DNA from: an uncultured Selenomonadaceae bacterium | GTDB taxonomy: Bacteria > Bacillota > Negativicutes > Selenomonadales > Selenomonadaceae | Reading direction: 5' to 3' | Assembly: GCA_910579115.1 (NCBI GenBank) | Contig: CAJTSO010000013.1 | Location: 1-39,684 of the forward strand | DNA: 39,684 nt | Translations under genes and position numbers: made by a program | Notes under the pieces: model-generated | The model's database searches: none | The model's input: the letters and a program-made list of their open reading frames with translations, nothing else | What the model was told of the DNA's origin: nothing | Shown: positions 24,863 through 33,603 of the stretch, piece after piece | How the letters are laid out: every line of letters starts with the position of its first letter | Numbering within the stretch: position 1 is the stretch's first letter

Positions 24863-24894
24863 AAAAAGCTGGAGGAATAAATTCTCCCCCAGCT
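24863..24894 (-). terminator. Terminator-like hairpin in front of dus
   Basis: On the minus strand AGCTGGgGGA pairs with TCCtCCAGCT (one G-T wobble), followed by TTTTTC. It lies only 8 nt before the dus ribosome site. It may terminate transcripts from the phage fragment and array, or attenuate dus. Confidence 0.75.
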
Positions 24895-25010
24895 GGTTCC
24901 ACAATCAAAATTCCATTTTCTTCCATTCTACCTTTTGTCTGAATTTCCTTTAATTCTGCCGCAAAAATCAAACTGTTTTTATGCTCAGTAAATGACAGTT
25001 GATAATTGAA

Positions 25011-26475
25011 CTATTTTAGTCTGTTCAATTCTATTTTACAACCTGCCTTTGTACAATAAAGTTTTTTATATTTTTCTGCAATTTTTCTATTCTCTGCAAA
25101 GTAAAGCCCCCAGCCGTGGGCCTGCGCTCCTTCGCCGGTTCCGATTGCGCCCAGGTCAAAACGGTCAAAGTCATAAGGGCTGCCGTGATAGGCCGCCTGA
25201 TAAAGGGTAAAGTTATTTTCCTGCCGTAGCTTGACAAGATCATTTTCATCTTTTATACTGTCACCAAATAAGTCGTTGACTTTTCCACCTTCGGGCAATT
25301 GGAGCCCTATGGTGTGGAAAAGTTTGGCGGCTTTATTTTTATTCACATACAAATTATTAAGGGTGTTTTGCTCTGGGGATACCTGATTGAGGATTTTGGC
25401 ATAATTACCGCTTCCATCTGCATTGATATATAATTTCCCATCGTCCCCCTTGACACCGGACAGCATATCCCGTATACTGATTTCAGAGAGAGTCTTACCG
25501 GTCTGCCTAGCGGGTGAAATCCCCGTTTCAGCGGTAAGGCTCTCTCTTTTTGGTATGACATCGTAAAGATTGACTTCGGTTGGCGATATTGATTTATTGC
25601 CCTTTTGTTCTTCCGTTACCAGGCACATCACAATAGTCTTTTCCCCCGTATAAACGGGGATAAAGAATTTATGATACATCTTTACATTCGGCTTTTTATC
25701 TTCCTTTCTGTTTGGTACGCTTTCTATAAGAGCCGCACTGCGCGCCAAATCTTCCAAGTTTAAGAGAGAAGATTTTCTGGCAATTTTTGTTTTTTTACTT
25801 ATGTGTCTCATACTTGAGTATGTTATATGGTTTACATCTTTCGGCAGGATTTTTACAAAGAAATCCCCATCCTTTGTTTTGTCCCCCTCCCATTCATCAA
25901 TCAGATTTTTTACATACTGCTTCACATCTTTGTTGCTCATAGATTTTGCTTGTTCCATGGAACCGCTTATATCGATAACAGGGACTTTCTCATCCAAATT
26001 TACATCGCTGTTTAGCTGATTAAATACTTCCATTGCAGCGGCTTTATCAGAAACAATTTTCTTTGCCCGCTCAATATCGTTCTCCTGCATGGCGTTCAGG
26101 AATTCGTCAGCTATGTCAGCCGGGATAAAGGAACGCAAGGCCATAGCGTTTTGCGGTTCTTCACTGTCAAGGATTCCCGCTATCTTATCCAGCAGTCCCT
26201 TAACATTTCCGGTAATCCTGTTACCTTCCACAAAATCAGGATGGACTTTCATGCCCTTGACAACTAAATCGCCGCCATTTTGCACCTGAATATCATCGGC
26301 GGAAATCAAGGCCCCGCCCGCTTCTACCTGCGTTCTCAGAATGAAATCCTCGGCGGAATACTCCTTGCCCAGCTTATCGTAGTATTCCTTTAACCGCTGA
26401 TACATCAAAGCTCCAAGCAAAGCGTCAACACTGGCCGCCCGCTGAATGTCTTTGTTTCCATTGCCGTGAGCTTTC
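25011..26475 (-). pseudogene. Truncated phage/mobile-element large polyvalent protein
   Basis: An open frame of about 488 codons that begins without a natural start inside the last CRISPR repeat and stops abruptly. The N-terminal part (DIQRAASVDALLGALMYQRL, GGALISADDIQVQNGGDLVV, VHPDFVEGNRITGNVKGLLD) resembles internal regions of phage polyvalent proteins. The middle (VPVIDISGSMEQAKSM, MYHKFFIPVYTGEKTIVMCL, TEVNLYDVIPKRES) resembles the LPD/PBECR nuclease-like domains described in such proteins. The end (AAYHGSPYDFDRFDLGAIG, GEGAQAHGWGLYFAENRK) is the conserved start of a domain often found at their C-terminus, cut off after KYKK. It looks like a prophage remnant truncated at both ends. Base composition is visibly more A+T-rich than the housekeeping genes. 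Domain names are from memory. Confidence 0.7.
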
Positions 26476-29400
26476 ATTCCAATCCACGCCTCCCGTGCGG
26501 GAAGCGACGTCCTGGCTACTTCCAGTAAGGATGACTTATCGATTTCAATCCACGCCTCCCATGCGGGAGGCGACAATGGATTATGGGCGGTAGATAGTGG
26601 AACAGTCATTTCAATCCACGCCTCCCATGCGGGAGGCGACGCTCCGGCACTATCCCGCTTTTTCCGTCTGTGTATTTCAATCCACGCCTCCCATGCGGGA
26701 GGCGACTCAATAGGCGGATTGTCTTTGATAAACTCGGAATTATTTCAATCCACGCCTCCCATGCGGGAGGCGACCAGACCGTTTCGTTGTTCGTGATAAA
26801 ATGGTTTGCATTTCAATCCACGCCTCCCATGCGGGAGGCGACTGAGGCTTCTGACTCCCGTTTCTTTTCAGCAACATTTCAATCCACGCCTCCCATGCGG
26901 GAGGCGACGATTAAAGCCGCCCGTGAAGCGGCGGGACTGACACATTTCAATCCACGCCTCCCATGCGGGAGGCGACCTGGCTATATCTTTTTGGGGAAGA
27001 GCTTTTGATATTTCAATCCACGCCTCCCATGCGGGAGGCGACAAAAAATGATAATTCTGCTGCTGTGTCAGCAAAATTTCAATCCACGCCTCCCATGCGG
27101 GAGGCGACCGAGCAGCGTTAAAAGTCAGTGTCCGCAAAGTAATTTCAATCCACGCCTCCCATGCGGGAGGCGACCATCATCTGCTTCATCAAACACAACC
27201 GACATATCATTTCAATCCACGCCTCCCATGCGGGAGGCGACCGCAATCATCATGAAGGGGATGGGATTGCCGATAATTTCAATCCACGCCTCCCATGCGG
27301 GAGGCGACCGTTCCGGGTCCATGCGTTTCATGCGCTCAAACAATTTCAATCCACGCCTCCCATGCGGGAGGCGACTCCCAGCCGATCAATCGCCCATCTC
27401 AGCTGCGCATTTCAATCCACGCCTCCCATGCGGGAGGCGACTAGGCATAACAAAAGGCCTCTTGCTTTGGCGCTATTTCAATCCACGCCTCCCATGCGGG
27501 AGGCGACGAACAACATGGAAGCATCCGAACGCATCAAGTCATTTCAATCCACGCCTCCCATGCGGGAGGCGACGATGTTGCGGCAAGATACAGTGCGGTT
27601 GGGAACGATTTCAATCCACGCCTCCCATGCGGGAGGCGACCGACCGGTCAATCGCGATGAAATACCCCTGAATATTTCAATCCACGCCTCCCATGCGGGA
27701 GGCGACGTTGGTACGCTGTTGTCACGCTTGTCATAGCGCCATTTCAATCCACGCCTCCCATGCGGGAGGCGACTTTCCGTCCACCAATTCCCATATCGTT
27801 CCTCGATATTTCAATCCACGCCTCCCATGCGGGAGGCGACTCATTTCGCGTTTGGTGGCTTCGCCAATATCAATCATTTCAATCCACGCCTCCCATGCGG
27901 GAGGCGACGCACATCTTCCGGGCACGCTGGGTAGACAAGGATATTTCAATCCACGCCTCCCATGCGGGAGGCGACCTAATCAACCTCCATTGCGTCCAGC
28001 CGTGCTTTATTTCAATCCACGCCTCCCATGCGGGAGGCGACATGACAAGCGTGACAACAGCGTGCCAACAACAATAATTTCAATCCACGCCTCCCATGCG
28101 GGAGGCGACCGCGCCACTCTTGCGATAGCCCATCTTGTTCTTATTTCAATCCACGCCTCCCATGCGGGAGGCGACGTATCAACGTGTCAATCGCTACGAC
28201 ATAGACTTCATTTCAATCCACGCCTCCCATGCGGGAGGCGACATCGCCTAGCTTGACGCAACAGCATTTCAAAGATATTTCAATCCACGCCTCCCATGCG
28301 GGAGGCGACTCTTCATCTGGAGCACATCATCACCACCTTTCTTATTTCAATCCACGCCTCCCATGCGGGAGGCGACATCGTCGGCTTATGTTGCCCGTTA
28401 TTGTCTCAAAATTTCAATCCACGCCTCCCATGCGGGAGGCGACTGATAAAAAGCGGCAAGATATTATTAACAGTATAATTTCAATCCACGCCTCCCATGC
28501 GGGAGGCGACTAATCATGGCGCTTACCACGGGGGAGGATTACGTATTTCAATCCACGCCTCCCATGCGGGAGGCGACTTTCATCACGAAACCATTCATTC
28601 CAAATAAGGTTGTATTTCAATCCACGCCTCCCATGCGGGAGGCGACCGTGACCTTTCCACTGCTGCCGAAGTTGATAAAATTTCAATCCACGCCTCCCAT
28701 GCGGGAGGCGACGGCCTTAAAACAAATGGATATTGACTGGCAAAAGATTTCAATCCACGCCTCCCATGCGGGAGGCGACTCGTAGCTCTAGTGTTAACCC
28801 CGTTACTGGTAAACATTTCAATCCACGCCTCCCATGCGGGAGGCGACTGTCCCCGGTAATTATAATAATCTCGCTATTGCTGATTTCAATCCACGCCTCC
28901 CATGCGGGAGGCGACCTCCCGGAGGTTCTGTTTCCATTGCTGATACAAATTTCAATCCACGCCTCCCATGCGGGAGGCGACCTGAGCTCGTTAATAAGCC
29001 CTCATCTGAATCGTATTTCAATCCACGCCTCCCATGCGGGAGGCGACAGCGCTTATGCTCATGACGCTAGAAGCCGTGCTATTTCAATCCACGCCTCCCA
29101 TGCGGGAGGCGACAAGCGGAATTAAGCGAGCCATAGGCGTCACAACCATTTCAATCCACGCCTCCCATGCGGGAGGCGACAAAAATGTCTCAAGAAAAAT
29201 ATTGTCCATAACAGATTTCAATCCACGCCTCCCATGCGGGAGGCGACCTGCGCCGAACTCCTTTCTCAGGCGCTTCATAAAATTTCAATCCACGCCTCCC
29301 ATGCGGGAGGCGACATACCTCGGACTAACGGGCGATGGTTACACAATTATTTCAATCCACGCCTCCCATGCGGGAGGCGACAGAGTAGTTTTTAAGCCGT

Positions 29401-30047
29401 GGCTACGGTTAAAAATTTCAATCCACGCCTCCCATGCGGGAGGCGACTGGCACTATACTTATTCCAGAAACCTTTTTTGACATTTCAATCCACGCCTCCC
29501 ATGCGGGAGGCGACAATGAAGACGAAACCTGGCTTGAGTGCCAAACAAATTTCAATCCACGCCTCCCATGCGGGAGGCGACAATGGGTTTGGTGTCAGTC
29601 TACACAGTTACATCATTTCAATCCACGCCTCCCATGCGGGAGGCGACACTAAACCGATGATATAACCGTGTTCAGTAAACATTTCAATCCACGCCTCCCA
29701 TGCGGGAGGCGACTCAATATTCTGTTGCTGAAGAGCCTTAGCATATATTTCAATCCACGCCTCCCATGCGGGAGGCGACTTGTAGTACAATCAGGGGGAT
29801 TATTAAGAATAATATTTCAATCCACGCCTCCCATGCGGGAGGCGACGCAAAATCTACCATCTCGGCAATGGTTAAAAGAATTTCAATCCACGCCTCCCAT
29901 GCGGGAGGCGACCCGCTGTGGCTACAATATTTGCCAAAGAATTGTCATTTCAATCCACGCCTCCCATGCGGGAGGCGACTCGGGAAATGTTTCACAAATT
30001 GAGTTGATGATAACATTTCAATCCACGCCTCCCATGCGGGAGGCGAC
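26476..30047 (-). CRISPR. Type I-C CRISPR array, 54 repeats and 53 spacers
   Basis: The 33-nt repeat reads on the minus strand GTCGCCTCCC...GCGTGGATTGAAAT, the I-C type, with an 8-bp stem CGCCTCCC/GGGAGGCG. I counted 54 repeats at a spacing of 66-69 nt, with spacers of 33-36 nt. All copies appear identical except the one at 26476-26508, which has three substitutions and marks the trailer end. The cas operon and leader lie at the high-coordinate end, so newest spacers should be near 30014 and the array is transcribed on the minus strand. Several spacers look like phage coding sequence (for example one at 26909-26943 reads IKAAREAAGLT, typical of helix-turn-helix repressors). Confidence 0.99.
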
Positions 30048-30298
30048 AGCCCCTATTTATCCCTTTCCCACGCTTCGCTTTTTGCTCGCAAAGTGCGAAC
30101 TCCTGAGATAACTATAATTTTTAGGATAAATGCGGAGCAAAAACATTGGAAACTTACGAATAATCGAATGTGCGAACCTGTTCACTATTTATGTATGGCA
30201 GAACTTCGCACCATATAATTTAATTACATAACTATGCCGACAGAGACGTTAAAGCTGATATGAAGAAAAATCCTGTGGAATTTTCTCAAACAACTGCA
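30048..30298 (-). promoter_or_regulatory. CRISPR leader between cas2 and the array
   Basis: About 250 nt, A+T-rich, no gene. GTGCGAAC occurs twice in the same direction (30093-30100, 30170-30177) and TTCGCAC once inverted (30205-30211). The second and third form an extended inverted repeat with GTTC/GAAC inside. TCGCA-aag-TGCGA (30086-30098) is another small palindrome about 40 nt from the first repeat. These may be sites for spacer integration or for a bending or regulatory protein (inference). Confidence 0.75.
30111..30140 (-). promoter_or_regulatory. Candidate array promoter in the leader
   Basis: Minus strand: -35 TTGCTC (30135-30140), 18-nt spacer, -10 TATAGT (30111-30116), which would start transcription about 55 nt before the first repeat. 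Confidence 0.5.
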
Positions 30299-30589
30299 TT
30301 ATAACAACAGCTCACCTCCCGGGTCATAGGATTGCTTTATCCCATAGTGTTCAATTTTCGTTTTGTATCTTTCTCCGAGATTATAAAACCTGACGCTATC
30401 CTGTTCCTTGTTCATTATTTTAAGAATTTCCGATTTTAGCACCTCTATTTCCGCCGGTTCCGCAAGACATTCAAACACGGAATTTTGGACTCTCTGTCCG
30501 TACTTTACACACAGCTTCGCAATCTTATTCAGCCGCTTTTTACCGTTATAATCAGCGGTACAAACATCATAAGCAATCAGGACATACAT
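30299..30589 (-). CDS. cas2: CRISPR-associated endonuclease Cas2
   Basis: Structural partner of Cas1 in the spacer-integration complex. The 96 residues start MYVLIAYDVCTAD, with the conserved Asp8 after the first strand, and contain KLCVKYGQRVQNSVFECLAE, the ferredoxin-fold signature of I-C Cas2. AGAGGTGAGAT precedes the ATG. It lies 10 nt after cas1 and is the last cas gene before the leader. Confidence 0.97.
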   Translation of the reverse strand: MYVLIAYDVCTADYNGKKRLNKIAKLCVKYGQRVQNSVFECLAEPAEIEVLKSEILKIMNKEQDSVRFYNLGERYKTKIEHYGIKQSYDPGGELLL

Positions 30590-30599
30590 ATCTCACCTC

Positions 30600-31628
30600 T
30601 TATTTCCACAGGAAAGCCGGGTATTCTTCCAAATCACCACGAATAGTTCGAGCGAGCAGCTGAGCCTGTACATGCGGTACCATTCCCCAATAAAGTTTTT
30701 CACTTAAAAAGGGATGGTTTATAATGTCCTTTTTCCTTTGCTGCCATTGTCTTAGTATTTCTTTTCTTGGTTCATTTTTCAATAGAATTGCCCCATCTTC
30801 CTGTACCATGAAGCTCTCTTTTTTTACAATCCTGTTATTGATTAAAGTGAGAACAAATCGATCTGCGTAGACGGCTCTCAATTCTTCCATGAGGTCCAGT
30901 GCCATAGAACATCTACCAGGACGATCTCTGTGCAGGAAGCCTACATAAGAATCCAGTCCCACTCCTTCCAATGCCGCAGCACAATCATTTGCCAGCAGGG
31001 TATAAATAAATGACAACATTGCATTAACAGGGTCCAGCGGTGGCCGTCGATTTCTGTTTTGAAACGAAAAGGTCCCCTTATCTCGGAGTATCATTTCATC
31101 AAAAACGGAAAAATAGAGAGATGCCGCCGCCCCTTCATAGCCTCTTAGTTCATCCACGGTCAACGCGGTTCGGCAACGGCGGCAGAGAGGCATTAGTTCA
31201 TCTATTGATACCGACACTTCAGGCGACATTACCAGGTTATGGTCACGCCACATATGCCCTAATAGGCTGCGGGCGTTGTAAATCTTGGCCGCAATAAAGT
31301 TTTTGGCATATCGGCAGGAGTCGGCTTCGCTATCGGCAATCCTGTATTGTTGACGGCGAAGCAATACATTGCCCTGCATTTTCCCAATAACACGAGCCTG
31401 AAATTTTCCGAATGGAGAATATATGCTGAGCCCGATACCTGACTCCGCACAAGCTCCCATAAGTGCCGGGCTAACCCCGGAAAAGCCAAAGTAGACAATC
31501 TGTTCAAGATTGTGCAAGGGGACTCTCCCTATCACCTCGTTGCCCAGCTTAGCTACAACATTGGTATTATCCAGAGTCAGATATGTACCCTCAGTAAGGA
31601 TATACAAGGTATTATTCAAATGTTTCAT
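30600..31628 (-). CDS. cas1: CRISPR-associated endonuclease Cas1 (type I-C)
   Basis: Integrase of the spacer acquisition complex. The 342 residues show the N-terminal beta domain (LYILTEGTYLTLDNTNVV) and the helical catalytic domain with Glu165 (LRGYEGAAAS), His233 (YVGFLHRDRPGRCS) and the acidic cluster at 245-249 (ALDLMEEL), the expected metal ligands. It contains the typical I-C N-terminus MKHLNNTLYIL. The ribosome site is weak, so it may depend on coupling with cas4 (20-nt gap). Confidence 0.97.
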   Translation of the reverse strand: MKHLNNTLYILTEGTYLTLDNTNVVAKLGNEVIGRVPLHNLEQIVYFGFSGVSPALMGACAESGIGLSIYSPFGKFQARVIGKMQGNVLLRRQQYRIADSEADSCRYAKNFIAAKIYNARSLLGHMWRDHNLVMSPEVSVSIDELMPLCRRCRTALTVDELRGYEGAAASLYFSVFDEMILRDKGTFSFQNRNRRPPLDPVNAMLSFIYTLLANDCAAALEGVGLDSYVGFLHRDRPGRCSMALDLMEELRAVYADRFVLTLINNRIVKKESFMVQEDGAILLKNEPRKEILRQWQQRKKDIINHPFLSEKLYWGMVPHVQAQLLARTIRGDLEEYPAFLWK

Positions 31629-31648
31629 AGGATTTTGTCCAGCAACAT

Positions 31649-32305
31649 CTACTTCATGTACTCGTCATAATACTTGGCTACCTGGTGCCTTGTAATCAGT
31701 TTTGGTTTACATATGTCTACCAGGGAACAGCTTTTGCAAGCTGGTTTGGGCTTGACTAAAGGGGTATACCCCCGGGAATAATATCCGTGCATTTCTGCTA
31801 ACAAGGTTTTAACCTTTTCCCTAAGTTCGCCAGTTAATACCACTCGCTCCCGGCGATGTGGTTCATAGTAAAAAATATCGGCTTCCAGAATATAACAGCC
31901 AAGCATTTCCTCCAGGCACATTGCCTGACAACACAGCTGTAGACTATCAGCCTCTGTACTTTTTTTGCCACTTCCCAGCTTATATTCCACCGGGCGAGGC
32001 TGCCATCTTCCTTCCCTTCCCTGCAAAGTAACGCCGTCCATTGACTTTCGGAATTCCACTACATCACACTGGCCGGCGACTCCCAGTTCCCGGGAACTGA
32101 CCCGCAGTCCCCGGGAAATAATAAGGTCATTTCGCTTTTCCTTTATCGTATCATCATGGCAGTTCTCATGAACTATATGGCCAAGAGTAGTCTTTACATT
32201 CTCTTGCCACTGCTGTTCGATGTAAATAAGCGCCCATCGCCTTCTACAAAAGCCAAAATGTTGAATACCTGATATTTGGAGGTAATCCTCTTCCCGATAC
32301 TCCAT
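31649..32305 (-). CDS. cas4: CRISPR-associated exonuclease Cas4
   Basis: RecB-like nuclease with an Fe-S cluster that trims prespacers and helps select the PAM and orientation. The 218 residues carry Cys20 (FGFCRRRW) and Cys190, Cys193, Cys199 (ACKSCSLVDICK) as the cluster ligands, His46 (GHIVHENCH), and the RecB motifs Asp81 (GQCDVVEF) and Glu107/Lys109 (PVEYKLGSG). All catalytic residues appear intact. It starts 1 nt after the cas7 stop. Confidence 0.96.
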   Translation of the reverse strand: MEYREEDYLQISGIQHFGFCRRRWALIYIEQQWQENVKTTLGHIVHENCHDDTIKEKRNDLIISRGLRVSSRELGVAGQCDVVEFRKSMDGVTLQGREGRWQPRPVEYKLGSGKKSTEADSLQLCCQAMCLEEMLGCYILEADIFYYEPHRRERVVLTGELREKVKTLLAEMHGYYSRGYTPLVKPKPACKSCSLVDICKPKLITRHQVAKYYDEYMK

Positions 32306-32306
32306 T

Positions 32307-33179
32307 TTAATCGTCGATGCAAATTTCCGGTACTAAACCCGGTGTTACATTCTCATCAACGGTTATTTCATAGTCCTCATATTTTTGAGGGAGGTCAACA
32401 CCCTCCTTTAACTTAACAGATACGGAACGGAATACCCTGGCGGTAGAGTACTGGCCCAGCTTGGAATTATGCTCCCACCAAAACATTTTCCGAACCTCCA
32501 TGGAGCCTTCAGGACGGGCAGAGCTGGCATCGTTGTCAAAAATAGTCATCAGGCACTGCTTCAACAGGTCTGCATCTTCCCTGCTAAACCCCGTCTTTTC
32601 TGCCAGCTGTACATTTATGGAACCCTTTATCTTGTACAAGCCAAACCGAACCATGTGCTTTGCGCCCATAGTATCTGACGACTTGCCGCCACCCTCTTTT
32701 GTTTCACTATTCACACTTTTAGTTATTTGCATAGTGTGAACCTCTACCGGCGAAACGCTAATGGCCTGATGAATGCTAACAGGGCCGCGAACCCCGATGG
32801 ATACACCTTCTGACCCTTCTTCTCCCTTTTTTCCTTTTCCCTTAAAAGCAAATACCTGACCGAAGGAGCGGACATCCAGCCACTTTTCACAGGCAACTTT
32901 TGCCTGTTCTTCATTGGTCCCCGTCAGGCTTGCAGCGGCAGCCCGTTCCGACAAGGATTTATATCCATCGTCAGCCCGTTCCGCCATCTTCACAAAAATC
33001 TCTGCCCCTTCGTCCTGCATCCGGTTTCTGAGCTTCCTTTTGATGCAAACATCAGATATTTCCCCAAACCCGTTATAGTCAGTACGGGGGCGATTTCCGT
33101 TCAAGGGATCGCCGTTGCCGTTGGCATTGATCACCGTAACAAAAAGCATAAAGTCGATTTTCTTTTCAATTGCGCTCAT
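32307..33179 (-). CDS. cas7: Cas7 (Csd2), type I-C Cascade backbone subunit
   Basis: RAMP protein that polymerises along the crRNA. The product starts MSAIEKKIDFMLFVTVINANG; GDPLNGNRPRTDYNGFGEIS is the typical Csd2 N-terminus, and HTMQITKSVNSETKEGGGKS and DTMGAKHMVRFGLY are the conserved middle. About 290 residues, normal. I chose the ATG at 33179, 8 nt after TGGAGG; upstream in-frame codons lie in the spacer after cas8c. Confidence 0.96.
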   Translation of the reverse strand: MSAIEKKIDFMLFVTVINANGNGDPLNGNRPRTDYNGFGEISDVCIKRKLRNRMQDEGAEIFVKMAERADDGYKSLSERAAAASLTGTNEEQAKVACEKWLDVRSFGQVFAFKGKGKKGEEGSEGVSIGVRGPVSIHQAISVSPVEVHTMQITKSVNSETKEGGGKSSDTMGAKHMVRFGLYKIKGSINVQLAEKTGFSREDADLLKQCLMTIFDNDASSARPEGSMEVRKMFWWEHNSKLGQYSTARVFRSVSVKLKEGVDLPQKYEDYEITVDENVTPGLVPEICIDD

Positions 33180-33195
33180 TTTTATAGCCTCCATT

Positions 33196-33603
33196 TTACA
33201 TCTCTGCAACATTTTCATTATCTTTTGTCAGTGGTTCGGTGTTATTTTCTTTTTTGGTGTACATATCCTTCCGTTGAAGGTAATAGCCAAAAAGATAAGT
33301 TTCCTTCAAGGGAGTATTCTGTTCCCCATCGGGGAGTTCCTGAATAATTTCCACTATCTCCCCAATCAACCGCTTATAGTAATCTCTGCTACTCTTTTTC
33401 AGGGCGGCAAAATATGGTTGTAGGCTCAGGTGAATGGTGCTGAAAGTCGTGAGTGGCCTTTCACAAAAAGCGGACTGAAGCCGTATTGCATTAGGCTCTC
33501 TGTTTTCTCCTTCCGAGTAGGTATCCCGTTCAACTTTTTCCATTACTGCCAGCAGTCTGCCGTACTGATAGCTCCTGTCTTTCTTTTTCGGCTCAAGTGC
33601 CAT
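33196..33603 (-). CDS. cas11: Cas11c small subunit, internal translation start within cas8c
   Basis: In-frame internal gene giving the C-terminal 135 residues of Cas8c. It starts at ATG 33603 (MALEPKKKDRSYQYGRLLAV), 8 nt after a near-perfect Shine-Dalgarno AAGGAGG (33612-33618). Other type I-C systems make a small subunit of about 120 residues from the 3' end of cas8c by this route (established), and the helical composition and the YGRLLAVMEKVERDTY motif fit. Production here is inferred from the ribosome site and the matching length. Confidence 0.75.
   Translation of the reverse strand: MALEPKKKDRSYQYGRLLAVMEKVERDTYSEGENREPNAIRLQSAFCERPLTTFSTIHLSLQPYFAALKKSSRDYYKRLIGEIVEIIQELPDGEQNTPLKETYLFGYYLQRKDMYTKKENNTEPLTKDNENVAEM

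Noticed and set aside
24849..24971. About 40-codon N-terminal extension of the dus frame
   Set aside because: It crosses a terminator hairpin and lies upstream of an excellent ribosome site; family homology starts at the GTG at 24848.
26476..26508. ATG created by the degenerate last repeat as a genuine start for the phage fragment
   Set aside because: No proper Shine-Dalgarno, and the fragment begins mid-domain; the start is most likely coincidental.
28848..28948. Two adjacent spacers with similar translated ends (AIAD and SIADT)
   Set aside because: Only about ten scattered bases agree; chance or a common phage motif explains it.
26509..30047. Many long open frames across the array with repeating peptides such as ISIHASHAGGD, FNPRLPCGRR, FQSTPPMREAT and SPPAWEAWIEI
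   Set aside because: These are translations of the CRISPR repeat in different frames, a classic annotation artefact; no ribosome sites or codon signal.
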